Source of the DNA: Streptomyces albofaciens JCM 4342
GTDB taxonomy: Bacteria; Actinomycetota; Actinomycetes; Streptomycetales; Streptomycetaceae
Direction of reading: 5' to 3'
NCBI RefSeq assembly: GCF_008634025.1
Contig: NZ_PDCM01000002.1
Span: forward strand, 1,488,001-1,552,000
DNA length: 64,000 nt
Positions within the stretch are counted from its first letter, which is position 1. Every line of letters starts with the position of its first letter. The notes under the pieces were generated by a model. That model was not told the DNA's origin. It saw nothing but the letters and a program-made list of their open reading frames with translations, and searched no databases. Positions 52,684-62,010 of this stretch are shown one piece after another. The translations under genes and the position numbers were made by a program.

Positions 52684-55554
52684 TCACTCGTCGTCATCCC
52701 CTTCATCGAGGTCGAAGTCGAAGGCCAGCTGGCCCGACAAAGCGTCGTCCGGCGCGGCTGCAGCCTGGGGCTCCGTCGGGTCCAGGGCCTCCTCGATCTC
52801 GTGAGGCAGAGCGTAGTCGTCCGCGAGTCGCGCAAGATGGAGGATCAAGGGCACAGCCAACCCCTCGCGACCAGCACGGTAGTCCTCGCTGAAACGCTGC
52901 TGGTGGACAAATGCGGCCCATGCCTCCGCGTCGTCACCGGGCTGAAGGCACGCGACGGTCAGTTCGAGGAGGTCCGGGTTCCAGGCATTCGCCGTCGGCC
53001 GGTAGGCGTTGTTGCCCGAGGCGTTGGTGTGCGGAGTGAGTTTGGCATCGTCGTTGGTGAGGTTCGGCTGCGAGCCGGACTTGCCGGTCGTGCTGTAGAA
53101 GACGCGGCTCGAGTCGCCCCGCGCCCCGGGCCGCCACAGCCCCATCGCGATGCCTCCACGCTGCTGGCCCTCCAGCTCGCGAGAGAGTTCCTCCGCCTCG
53201 GCCCAGCACTGTGCCGTCTCGTCCCGACTGCCGTCGGCGATCCGGACGACACGAAGCTGCTTGCCGTACAGACCGATCCGCTGAACGGGACCTCCGTCGA
53301 GGCCGAGCCTGTCCCGTTCCAGACCGTCGTTCCTCAGCCACGACCAGCGCTTCCGGACGTCCTGAGCGTGGACCAGAACGAGCGTCGGGGTGCTGCGCAG
53401 TTGTGCGAGGGTCTTCTTGACGAAGGCCGCCGTGAGGGCCGACTGCTCCGCACTGTTCTTCTTGCCTTCGACCCGTCCCGTCAACGACTTGAGGAGTTCG
53501 GGGTACGGCACCCATTCGTGCATGTCGGCCGACTTGCCCAGCACGCATTTCGCGCCCGGCCGGATGAGCACCGCAATGGGCGTGAACTGCTGCTTGCCCG
53601 TGGGCCCGTCAAGGCGACGTTCCACGAGGTGGAAGGCCACCTGGTTCAGGTTCGCGGGGATGAGCGTGTCGCCGAGCGTGTGCTGGGGCACCAGCCGCAT
53701 ACCGGTCTGGCGCAGGCCGTCCGACCAGGCCGCGGCGGCACGCAGACCTGCATCGGCGAGAGCCTCCTCCGTCTCTGCATCCGGGTCCGGGGGACGGATG
53801 AACTGGGTCACCAGGCCTGCGTCCGCGCAGCCGAGGCGGATCGCGTGCTTGGGGTCGGTTCGTCGCTTGGCGTTGCGGAAGGCGTCCTGCCCGTCAAGCT
53901 CCACGAAGGCCAGCTGCAGCCCGGGGACAGCTTCCCGCAGGGCGTTCATGGCCCGCGCGACGCTGGTACGGCGCTCCTCGATGGCCTTGTCGTGTTCCTG
54001 CCCCCGCTTCGGCACGCTGTCGCCTCCCAGCGGTGCACCGAGAGCGCCCAGGGGCCGCGCGTGCAGCCGGACGGTCAGCTCCTCCGCCTCCCACACCCAG
54101 GTATCAGGGCCCTGCACACGCCGGTGCCCGGCCAGTCCCAGCCCCGTCTCCGTCGCGGCGATCATCTGATCGCGGATGGTGTCGTTCTGGTGGAGCACGA
54201 CCGCGGTGAGGTGCTCCCCTTCGAGTGCTTCGGCCAGGCGTGCTCGCAGAACCTGAGCGTTGTGGGCCGCATTTAGCTCACGCTCACCCAGGATGACCGC
54301 GAGGTCTTCGGGATCCTTCTTTTCCAGGTTCTTGGGAATGGAGGGCAGCTTCTTGAGCTGCTTCTTGGGCGGCCGCGCGTACGGACTGCGCTCCAGCTTC
54401 GGAACGGGCACGAACTCCGGAGCGATCGCCTGCTCCGCCCACTCGATCAGCCGTCGGCGTTCACTGGGCATCAGTCCGGTGCCGATCGTGTGCCTGCCCA
54501 TGGCCGCCTGGTGCCCGATCGCGATCCGGATGCTGTCCCGGCCGTGGATCCAGTGGTCGGCCTCCTTCACCAGCCGATCCGGTGACGGCAGCGCGTCGAG
54601 TGCGCTGATCCGGGCGAGCATTCCTTCTGCTCCGCCCTGACGCCAGTTGGTGGTGCCGTTCTTCCACTCCAGCATCGCGACCGCGAAACGCTGCGGCTGC
54701 GGGCCGTCGTGGACGAGGGAGTCGTCCGGGAGCAGGTACGCGGACACGCCCTTGCCGTACGGCATGTAGACCTTGCCGGTGACGAACCGACGCACGCCGG
54801 CGGCCATGTGGACGCGCGGGACGGGTGAGAAGGGAATGGTGCGCACGGTGATGCGGAGGGTCGCCGCGTAATACGCCGGCTTGCCCTCGCCGCCACCGCG
54901 CCGCCTGGGTACGTACTCGATCACGTTCGACATCAACTCGGCGCCCCCGCTTCCGTGCCCCCTGGCGCCCGTGCGGCCGGCCACCTGCCGAAACGACAGC
55001 TGCTGCCCGTGGAGTTCGTACGGTGCCTGGCGCGCGATCCGTTCGGCGAGGACCTCGGGGAGGAGCCGGTACACGTGGGGCGCGGGCAGAGCGGTTCCTC
55101 CGGGCGACACCTTCTGTTCGAGGAGATCGATCCTGCCGGGCCGCCAGCTGAGCGCCGCGGTGTCGAGGTCACGGAAGCAGGTCATCAGCAGAGCCGTGGT
55201 CTCGGGATCATCGGCATCGCGCGCGAGGCTCTTGAGCCAAGTGGCGATGTAGAGGTTCGTCACCGCCATCGGGTACGCGTCCTGGCAGTACAACCAGGGG
55301 TTCTCCGAGCCGAACCGTGCCGTGGAGTCGACCGTGACGATGTCCGGCGCGGTGGCGCACATCAGCTGGTTGAACGCCGCTGTGGGCACGCAGCGCCGTC
55401 GCTCGACCTGTCCCTCGGTCTTTCCGCCGTGGTAGAGGCGCAGGAGTGGTTCCTCCCAGTGGGCGGGCAGGGAGAGCGTGTGCATCGGGACGACGAAGGG
55501 TCCCTGTGCCGGTTCGGGCAGGTACGCCGCCAGGCGGTTGTGCTGGTAGGCCAT
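52684..55554 (-). CDS. pPIWI-RE protein (prokaryotic PIWI-like, RNase H-fold)
   Basis: 956 residues from ATG 55554 (GAGGAG ~10 bases upstream). N-terminal ~1-400 is the family-specific X region; a MID-like segment around 400-600 ends with DPKHAIRLGCADAGLVTQFI near residue 572, containing the conserved arginine; the C-terminal PIWI/RNase H-like part (~640-956) ends with RFSEDYRAGREGLAVPLILHLARLADDY near 890, whose arrangement matches the conserved glutamate and LPLxLH region. pPIWI-RE proteins occur with a DinG-like helicase and an endonuclease and are proposed to recognise RNA-DNA hybrids or R-loops of invading DNA. I could not assign an Argonaute-type DEDX catalytic tetrad. It is the last gene of the operon, 78 bases after the helicase. 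Confidence 0.85.
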   Translation of the reverse strand: MAYQHNRLAAYLPEPAQGPFVVPMHTLSLPAHWEEPLLRLYHGGKTEGQVERRRCVPTAAFNQLMCATAPDIVTVDSTARFGSENPWLYCQDAYPMAVTNLYIATWLKSLARDADDPETTALLMTCFRDLDTAALSWRPGRIDLLEQKVSPGGTALPAPHVYRLLPEVLAERIARQAPYELHGQQLSFRQVAGRTGARGHGSGGAELMSNVIEYVPRRRGGGEGKPAYYAATLRITVRTIPFSPVPRVHMAAGVRRFVTGKVYMPYGKGVSAYLLPDDSLVHDGPQPQRFAVAMLEWKNGTTNWRQGGAEGMLARISALDALPSPDRLVKEADHWIHGRDSIRIAIGHQAAMGRHTIGTGLMPSERRRLIEWAEQAIAPEFVPVPKLERSPYARPPKKQLKKLPSIPKNLEKKDPEDLAVILGERELNAAHNAQVLRARLAEALEGEHLTAVVLHQNDTIRDQMIAATETGLGLAGHRRVQGPDTWVWEAEELTVRLHARPLGALGAPLGGDSVPKRGQEHDKAIEERRTSVARAMNALREAVPGLQLAFVELDGQDAFRNAKRRTDPKHAIRLGCADAGLVTQFIRPPDPDAETEEALADAGLRAAAAWSDGLRQTGMRLVPQHTLGDTLIPANLNQVAFHLVERRLDGPTGKQQFTPIAVLIRPGAKCVLGKSADMHEWVPYPELLKSLTGRVEGKKNSAEQSALTAAFVKKTLAQLRSTPTLVLVHAQDVRKRWSWLRNDGLERDRLGLDGGPVQRIGLYGKQLRVVRIADGSRDETAQCWAEAEELSRELEGQQRGGIAMGLWRPGARGDSSRVFYSTTGKSGSQPNLTNDDAKLTPHTNASGNNAYRPTANAWNPDLLELTVACLQPGDDAEAWAAFVHQQRFSEDYRAGREGLAVPLILHLARLADDYALPHEIEEALDPTEPQAAAAPDDALSGQLAFDFDLDEGDDDE

Positions 55555-55632
55555 GGTGCCGGTTCTCCTCGGGAAGGGCGTGAAGTGTTCGGACGCGACG
55601 CGGACACGTCGCGGGTGCTGTGGCGGATGCCC

Positions 55633-58600
55633 TCAGCCCATGTCCACCAGAGCGCGGTAGAGCGGTTCGTACAGCTCATGGACGAGGGACTTGTCGATGG
55701 GGGCGGGGTCCCGCTCCACCGCGTTCCCGTCCTCGAAGTAGGGGGCGAGCACCTCACGCATACTCGCCAGCAGGCTGGTGTCGGGGGTGTCCGCGTCCTG
55801 GAATCCGGCTTCTCGGGGGGAGAAGGCCGCGTCGACGAAGACCACCCGGGCTGGCACGCCGCCGCGCACCAGGCGGCCGATGACCTGCCACATGACGACG
55901 AGCTGGTCCCAGGTGAACGCCGCCTTCTCCTCGTCCCGCAGACTGGACCAGGCCAGCCGCCGGGTGAGGAAGCGGTTCCACTGACGGCGTGCGCGGCTGC
56001 GGAACGCCACGGCCGCCTGGTCGGGTGTGGCGGCGGCGAGCGCGTTCTGCCGGAAGGATCCGTCCACATCGCGGAGTTGGCGTACGGCCCAGTCGTTGAT
56101 GGACTGGATGGCGAGTGAGATGTCGTCGGGCCGAGGGTGGGGGCGTGCCAGGAAGTAGACCGTGCCGATGGCCGCCTTGCCACCGCGCAACACGATGTTG
56201 TGTCCTCGCTCCACGGCGAGCAGCGGCGCAACGAGAAGGTCGCCACCGACCGAGGGGAAGGCCTTCACGTCACCGCGCGGCAGGGTTCGTGCGGCGACGT
56301 CCTCCGGCAGCCGGGTCCAGGCAGTGTCGGAGTCCGCGTCGTCGGAAACGAGTCGGGTGACGCGGCCGTTCCACTCGGGGATCTGGTTGAGGTACTCGGC
56401 GGCCCGGCGTGCCTCGTCGTAACTGCCGACGAGCAGCAGGATGCGACGGCGGTCCGGATCGTCGATCTCCTTCAGCTCGGCGTCCAGCATGCTCACGGCG
56501 TCGGGGAGGCTCCGGTCGGGCACCGCGAGCTGGTGCAGCATGTGGAGGAGGGCCTGCGACCGTTCTTCGGGATCGCAGCCGGACAAGCGCAGCGGTTTGG
56601 GCCGGTCGGTTCCGGGCCAGTACAGGAATTCTTTGCGGAACTCGCTGCCCAGCACGGCTTCGACTTCCTCGTCGTGAGGACGCAGTACGGCACCGACCTC
56701 GGCGTGCACGTGGTACCTACTCGACGTGCCCGCCCAGCTCGTCGCGGACATGAGCAGGACGTGCGGGCCCGGACGGCCATCCACGGCGCACACGTCGCCG
56801 AGCCGCATGAGCAGTTCGCGGCCCACGCCGTTGCAGTGGAAGAAGCGGAGTTCACCGCTGCGGTCGCCGTCGCGCTCACGGTCGTCGTGGCGGAACTGAA
56901 AGCCGAGCACGTTGCCCATGGGGGACTCGGGGATGACCGCCTCGTAGTCCTTGGGAGGCCTGCGAGAGAGCACATTCGAGGCGCTCTCGAGGTTGAGAGC
57001 GGCCTCGACGCGCGGCCACAGCGTGGTCATGAAGTCGAGACGGCTGTGCAGGGCGGAGAGGAGCAGGGTAAACTCGAAGCGACGGGCCTGGAGGTCGGCG
57101 TCCGCGAGCACCGTGCTGTCATCTCCGACAATGCCGGTGAGCGTGTCGCGCAGCCTCTCCCGCGTCCTTGCTCCCTGGAGCGCGTGCAGGAGTTCCAGGG
57201 TGAGGTGGACGAAGGTGTTCACCAAGGGTGTCACCTCGTCTTCGTCAAGCGTGCTCTGCTGCTCGTGCAGCGGGTCGTCGCGGAACCGGCCGAGCGCAGC
57301 GTCCAGTGTCCGGGCCGCCTCAGGCGGGCGTTCGCCCTCCTTCCGCCCCGGAAACCAGCTGTCCAGCAGCAGGTTGTGGAGGGTGAAGGCGCTGAAGTAG
57401 TCGACGCTGATCCACCGCCTGAGCTTGTCGTCTTTGACGAGCAGGGCGAAGAGGCGGTCGGTGGCGGCGCTCACCGTGTTGACCGCGTTGGTCCAGTCGT
57501 CGACGTCACGGGCGGACAACTGGAGCCGGCCGTCCCGGGCCATCTGCTGGAACTTGTGGACGGCGACCTCGTCGAACCAGGAGTTCGGGGCCTTGCCCAC
57601 CAGGGTGCTGGCCGGCGCGAAGGCCGTGTCGAGCTGCATCTGCACCCGGTCCGCCTCATCGACGATGATCAGGTCGCTGAGCCGGCACGCGAGTTCGAGG
57701 TACCGGAGCTGTTCCTGGTGCTGGTGCAGCGGGACGGAACTGTGCACCAGACCGGCCGGGGTGGCAACCCACAGCTGTGCGTCGACCAGATCACGAGCCC
57801 CGCGGTGGCGCGGACAGCGGTTCCACAACGGGCACAGTCTCCGCTGCGGCTTCGGGCCGTGTGCGTCGCGCTGCGTGCCGTTCTCCTCGTCGAGAAGGGG
57901 ATCACCGTCTGTGGTCTCCTGCTCGGGGACGGTGTACAGCGTGATGCAGGGTGCCTCACGGACGCCGAGCGGGCGGCGGGCTTCCAGCCCGCGGAGCACG
58001 TCCACGGGGCAGGCGCTGCTGAGGTAGGCGAAGCCCACGTGGTCGTGCCCGAGCATGGTGGCGGCGCCAGCCGTGGCGGTACGGCGGTGCAGCCGGTTGA
58101 TGTTGCGCTCCCTGGTGGAGTGCCCGAGGATCGGTGCCGCCCGTACACCGAGCCGGTCGAACTGCTCCACCACGGCGAGCGTCTCGGCCACGTCCCCGAC
58201 GACGATGGTAACCCGGCGGGGGGTCTGGGTCACGAGGTAGTAGGTCAGGATGTCCCGGAGGGTGGACTTGCCGGCTCCTACCATCCCGACGAGGTGCAGC
58301 AGCCGGTCGATCCTCAGCCGTCCCTGTTCGGTGAAGCGGCCGAGTTCCGTGTCGCGCACGAGCAGCTTCACCCGCCGCAGCCGCGCGGCCCAGCCGTTAC
58401 GCGGCCCCTCCGGCACCGTCGCCTCGACGGCGTCCATCTCGTCGGCCGCCTTTTCGAGCTCTTCCCAGGTGACGTCGACGGGCTCTCCGTGCCCGGCCGG
58501 TGGTGCGTCGAGCGCGTGGGCGCGCGGCAGGGTGTCCGACAGCAGTTCCTCGTCGAACACCACGGAGTGGGTACGGTCCTGCACCCGGAAAGTGTGCTCT

Positions 58601-59070
58601 CCCTCCTCGGCGAACGGAATGGCCCGCGTCGCGAACCGCGGAGGGGTGCTGAGCAGTTCTTTGAAGATCTCGAAACGGCGTGCGGCTCGCGACGTCTCGC
58701 GACGGCGCGGCACGGAGGCAGGTCCCTCGACGTCGTATCCGCGCAGGTGCTGGGGGACCTTCAGATAGTCGGCCAGCGCCTCCGACCAGGCGTGCCGTCG
58801 CCGCAGATCCCACAGATAGTGACGGGCGCGCAGAACGCGCAGCCGCTGTTCGTCGGTGCGGAGGTCTCCGAACACCTCGCTGTACGGGTAACCACCCAGC
58901 AACGGCCAGACATCGGCGGCCGTGCGGGTGGGCGTCACGTCCCGCAGGAGGTACAGGCCCAGTTCGACGTCGAGAAGGTCGCCGGGGCGGAAGCTGCCTA
59001 GGTTCGCCGGCCACACCTCGGCGAGCTGCTGTGGTGAGCAGCGCCGGTGCCATCCCCTACGGTCACGCAC
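55633..59070 (-). CDS. DinG/XPD-like superfamily 2 helicase of the pPIWI-RE island
   Basis: 1145 residues. Walker A is GMVGAGKST near 258-266, Walker B IIVDEADRV near 466, motif III-like LLMSATS, and motif VI QVIGRLVRGG near 1059. Between Walker A and B, four cysteines (SACPVD, APCITL, and CPLWNRC) are placed as in the Fe-S cluster of XPD/DinG helicases. The first ~240 residues are a family-specific N-terminal region. The likely role is unwinding R-loops or duplex DNA for the pPIWI-RE and nuclease partners. GTG 59070 is chosen: GAAGGGGGA lies five bases upstream and the start overlaps the preceding stop by eight bases; a longer frame to 59187 runs inside that gene. Confidence 0.87.
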   Translation of the reverse strand: MRDRRGWHRRCSPQQLAEVWPANLGSFRPGDLLDVELGLYLLRDVTPTRTAADVWPLLGGYPYSEVFGDLRTDEQRLRVLRARHYLWDLRRRHAWSEALADYLKVPQHLRGYDVEGPASVPRRRETSRAARRFEIFKELLSTPPRFATRAIPFAEEGEHTFRVQDRTHSVVFDEELLSDTLPRAHALDAPPAGHGEPVDVTWEELEKAADEMDAVEATVPEGPRNGWAARLRRVKLLVRDTELGRFTEQGRLRIDRLLHLVGMVGAGKSTLRDILTYYLVTQTPRRVTIVVGDVAETLAVVEQFDRLGVRAAPILGHSTRERNINRLHRRTATAGAATMLGHDHVGFAYLSSACPVDVLRGLEARRPLGVREAPCITLYTVPEQETTDGDPLLDEENGTQRDAHGPKPQRRLCPLWNRCPRHRGARDLVDAQLWVATPAGLVHSSVPLHQHQEQLRYLELACRLSDLIIVDEADRVQMQLDTAFAPASTLVGKAPNSWFDEVAVHKFQQMARDGRLQLSARDVDDWTNAVNTVSAATDRLFALLVKDDKLRRWISVDYFSAFTLHNLLLDSWFPGRKEGERPPEAARTLDAALGRFRDDPLHEQQSTLDEDEVTPLVNTFVHLTLELLHALQGARTRERLRDTLTGIVGDDSTVLADADLQARRFEFTLLLSALHSRLDFMTTLWPRVEAALNLESASNVLSRRPPKDYEAVIPESPMGNVLGFQFRHDDRERDGDRSGELRFFHCNGVGRELLMRLGDVCAVDGRPGPHVLLMSATSWAGTSSRYHVHAEVGAVLRPHDEEVEAVLGSEFRKEFLYWPGTDRPKPLRLSGCDPEERSQALLHMLHQLAVPDRSLPDAVSMLDAELKEIDDPDRRRILLLVGSYDEARRAAEYLNQIPEWNGRVTRLVSDDADSDTAWTRLPEDVAARTLPRGDVKAFPSVGGDLLVAPLLAVERGHNIVLRGGKAAIGTVYFLARPHPRPDDISLAIQSINDWAVRQLRDVDGSFRQNALAAATPDQAAVAFRSRARRQWNRFLTRRLAWSSLRDEEKAAFTWDQLVVMWQVIGRLVRGGVPARVVFVDAAFSPREAGFQDADTPDTSLLASMREVLAPYFEDGNAVERDPAPIDKSLVHELYEPLYRALVDMG

Positions 59071-60238
59071 GGAATCCCCCTTCGGTACGCGGGTCCCCCG
59101 CCTTGTGGCGCGGGGTGGAGATCTCATCGGCGACCAGCCGCAGGAAGGTCTGGTCGTCCAGCAGGGTGACCCGGCCGGCCAGATCATCCGGCACGTTTCG
59201 GCGGAACTGCCGCCCGTACGCCTCGTTGTCGCGGAAGCGGTAGCGGGGCACGACGAGGAACGCCCTGTCGTAGGGCGGCTCGTTCCGGAACGGCGTGAGG
59301 GAGCGCGCCAGGAGAACGGGGTTCACCCGGTCCTTGACGTCCACCGCCCAGTGCCGTCGCCCCGACAGGGGGACACGCAGGTCGTACGCGTCGTAGTTGG
59401 GCCACATCTCGGCGGTGATTCCGAACTTCTTCTCCAGGGCGGCTTGCAGATCGGTCTCCGCGAGCCCGGGGCTGGTGATGAACATCCGCAGAGGGCGGCT
59501 GAGCTGGAAGACCCCGCCTTTGTCGGCAGGGAGCGGGGTGCCTTCGTCAGAGGTGCCGTCGCAGCGGCACCGGTCCAGTTCGCACCGGTGGCCGCCGTGC
59601 AGCAGCGGCACCATCAGGCAGCGACAGCGAGCGCACTGCCGGTACGTGCCGCCCCGCAGGTAGGAAGCGGGCACAGGCTCGTAGCAGCGCTTGATCACGT
59701 CGTGCAGCAGCATCCCGCAGTCCGGATCGCCGCCGAGCAGTGCCAGCTCGGCGCCGGTCAGCACGGGCCTGGACGTGAGCAGGGCCCGGAACGCGGTATA
59801 AGCCTGCGGTGCCTTGGCTGCACGGCACACGGCGAGCGCTTCCCGGATGCGTTCGTTCTCGAAGAGCTCGGCGGCCGGGTCGGCCGCGTTCACCTCCCAC
59901 TCCAGGCACAGCTGGTGCGGCAGCCGGGTCTCCGTATCAACGAGCAGGGCCGTGCCCGGAAGGGTTTCGGACGACAGTTCCAACGGCCACTCGGTCAGAG
60001 GCCGTTCACAAGCCCAGCGGACCATCTGCGGCACACTGCCTGGCGGTTCCTCGCCCCGGCTCAGGCAGTGCAGAACGAGGCGGTTGTACGCGTTCTGCAC
60101 CTTCGCCGGATAGACCGGGTTGGGCACGGTTTTCTGCCGGGACAGGCACGCCAGGGCGCTGGCGATCTGGCGAAGCAGCCCCTCGTCCGTGCCGACGACG
60201 TCCTCGGGACCTGCGTCCCTCATATCGGTCGCGGTCAC
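59063..60238 (-). CDS. Zinc-ribbon plus PD-(D/E)XK endonuclease of the pPIWI-RE island
   Basis: 391 residues from GTG 60238, which overlaps the upstream stop as GTGA. An N-terminal helical domain (~1-190) is followed by a Cys-rich zinc-binding stretch (CARCRC near 198, CELDRCRC near 220). The C-terminal part has YDAYDLRVP near 285 and WAVDVKDRVNP near 298, the D...DxK active site of restriction-endonuclease-fold nucleases, then FLVVPRYRF. This matches the described third gene of pPIWI-RE islands (domain Z plus REase). The probable role is cleavage of DNA exposed by the helicase and pPIWI-RE. The order and overlaps imply equal co-translation with the helicase. Confidence 0.82.
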   Translation of the reverse strand: MTATDMRDAGPEDVVGTDEGLLRQIASALACLSRQKTVPNPVYPAKVQNAYNRLVLHCLSRGEEPPGSVPQMVRWACERPLTEWPLELSSETLPGTALLVDTETRLPHQLCLEWEVNAADPAAELFENERIREALAVCRAAKAPQAYTAFRALLTSRPVLTGAELALLGGDPDCGMLLHDVIKRCYEPVPASYLRGGTYRQCARCRCLMVPLLHGGHRCELDRCRCDGTSDEGTPLPADKGGVFQLSRPLRMFITSPGLAETDLQAALEKKFGITAEMWPNYDAYDLRVPLSGRRHWAVDVKDRVNPVLLARSLTPFRNEPPYDRAFLVVPRYRFRDNEAYGRQFRRNVPDDLAGRVTLLDDQTFLRLVADEISTPRHKAGDPRTEGGFRA

Positions 60239-61875
60239 ACCTCCCCCTCTCCCGCGGCGGTGCCGTCGGTCGCGGCGCTCGGGCACCACCGGGACACCGG
60301 GCAGGACCGACAATGCGGCCCGGGGCGGGCGTCCCATGTTTCGTCCTCCCGCCACGGACCGGCGTACCGCCGCAGTACCGACAGTGCCTTTTGCTGCCGG
60401 CCGGGGTCCGTCGGGTCAATCACGTGCGGATCGGAACCGTCCGGCCGGAGGATCTCAACCTCGACGCGCGAGCCGTCGGGATCGCCCCCCAGCGCACCCT
60501 GTGCCAGGAGTGTGACCGCCAAGGCAAGTTGGGGGTAGGTGTCGAGAAGGTCCTCGTCGTGGCGGCGCCGCTTCCGTGTCGTCTTGAGCTCCCGCCACAC
60601 CCATGAGCCGTCCTCCTGGAAGAGCAGGTCGGGCTTGGCGATGACGACGGCCTGCGCCGCGGTGTCGTGGACGACTCGGAGGGCTTCGGGCTCGACCCGC
60701 TGGATGAGGGCGGCATCCTGGAAGGGACAGGCATCGACGTGGTGGAGCAGCATGTCCCGGCCGGTCGCAGCGTCCTCGTCGGAGACCCGCCAGCGTCCCT
60801 CTGTCCAGTTCTCGCCCTCCGGGGGCATGTCCCCGGCCGCGCACGGCAGCCGTCCCGGGCGTCGGTGCAGCTTCTCGATCCAGCCGTGCACCGCCTGACC
60901 GAGCCTGGCCGCGCTGCCGTACTCGTCGGACTTGGGCAGGTGCAGGGCACGGAGGAACCCCTGCGCGGGGCAAGCCGCGTGATAGCGCAGATCGCTGACC
61001 GACACTTTCCTCAGCGGTGCCACCCGCGAGGAGAGTCCGAGGACGCCGGGCGTGCGCGGCACGGCCTTGCAGCCCGTGAACTGCTTGCAGTCGACGCAGG
61101 ACGAGCCGGGTATCGGCCTGCCGCCCGCCACGACACGGGCCACGTGCGCGTGCCCGTGCTCGGCGTAGTACCCCTCGGCCTCCTCGGCCGTCCCGTCGAA
61201 CTGCACGCGAGGCCGTCCGTCGGCGAGCCCGACTTCGACGACACGCACCCGCTCGGGCTGGACGGCGGGTCCGTACGGCTCAAACGCACGCGACCACTTC
61301 CGGGGCCAGGCCGCCTGGTGCCCGTGAACGGCCACGTACACGGCGATCGCGATCTCGCCGGGCTCGGAGTCCTTGGACTCACCGTGCCGCAGCCGCCTGT
61401 ACTCGCGCAGTCGTCCGCCGGCCGACTCGTACCTGCGCCACCAGGCGTACATCTCCCAGAACTTGCCGTTCTCCCGCTGGGCCACCCAGTACGGGCGGAC
61501 CGGATGCAGCCGCTGCTCACCGTCGCCGGCGCACACTCCCACGTACGTCCGGAGGGCGTGCTCGGCGTACGTCAGGTGACCGGGATGGAGGGCGGGGGTG
61601 CGGGAGCGCAGCCCCGCCTGGGCCTGATCGGGAGTCTCACCGTGGAACTCGACCCGGTCGACGGCGTCCATCACCGGCCCGAGGGTGAACGTCTCAAGCT
61701 CCGGCTTCGGCAGCCGGAGACTCCGGGCCGGCCAGAGCCCGGGCCGGGCCTTGGCCGCGGCATGCGAGGGGCAGGTGTGCTCCTCATTCCCGCCTGTACC
61801 GGGCCCCACACGAACGAGGTCGTCGTTTCCGGTCAGCCAGTGCGGCTGGTGCCATGCCGTCAGGTCGTGGCTCAT
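60235..61875 (-). CDS. Cas4/RecB-like PD-(D/E)XK nuclease with Fe-S cysteines
   Basis: 546 residues from ATG 61875 (GGGGGAGG upstream). The C-terminal half is a RecB/Cas4-type nuclease: YHAACPAQGFLRAL near 300 with the first cysteine, AARLGQAVHGWIEKLH, KPDLLF near 413, WRELKTT near 425 (catalytic D...ExK), and a final cysteine group CRSCPVSRWCP near 517-528, the usual place of the other three Fe-S ligands. The N-terminal half is unfamiliar and has another Cys triplet (CVDCKQFTGC near 259-268). It is the first gene of the minus-strand operon. It is an addition to the classical three-gene island; it could trim or resect DNA ends opened by the helicase. Confidence 0.8.
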   Translation of the reverse strand: MSHDLTAWHQPHWLTGNDDLVRVGPGTGGNEEHTCPSHAAAKARPGLWPARSLRLPKPELETFTLGPVMDAVDRVEFHGETPDQAQAGLRSRTPALHPGHLTYAEHALRTYVGVCAGDGEQRLHPVRPYWVAQRENGKFWEMYAWWRRYESAGGRLREYRRLRHGESKDSEPGEIAIAVYVAVHGHQAAWPRKWSRAFEPYGPAVQPERVRVVEVGLADGRPRVQFDGTAEEAEGYYAEHGHAHVARVVAGGRPIPGSSCVDCKQFTGCKAVPRTPGVLGLSSRVAPLRKVSVSDLRYHAACPAQGFLRALHLPKSDEYGSAARLGQAVHGWIEKLHRRPGRLPCAAGDMPPEGENWTEGRWRVSDEDAATGRDMLLHHVDACPFQDAALIQRVEPEALRVVHDTAAQAVVIAKPDLLFQEDGSWVWRELKTTRKRRRHDEDLLDTYPQLALAVTLLAQGALGGDPDGSRVEVEILRPDGSDPHVIDPTDPGRQQKALSVLRRYAGPWREDETWDARPGPHCRSCPVSRWCPSAATDGTAAGEGEV

Positions 61876-62010
61876 TGCCTCCCCCTTGTCTCGGAACAGA
61901 CGTCACCCTCCGGTCCAGCCGGGTGCACCGTCACCTCCGACCGTAGCAGAAACCTTGGAACTCTTTGGAAGTTCTTGGCTCAGATTGGTTACTGAGCTAG
62001 GCTGCCCCGC
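61876..62010. promoter_or_regulatory. Divergent promoter region of the island with repeated TTGGAA half-sites
   Basis: The 135-bp gap between the divergent genes carries TTGGAACTCTTTGGAAGTTC (direct TTGGAA repeats overlapping an inverted GAACT/AGTTC) and an inverted GCTCAG-N8-CTGAGC. On the plus strand TTGGCT (61975-61980), 17 bases, TAGGCT (61998-62003) forms a good -35/-10 pair ending seven bases before ATG 62011. That gene has no ribosome site, so its message is probably leaderless. Confidence 0.6.
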
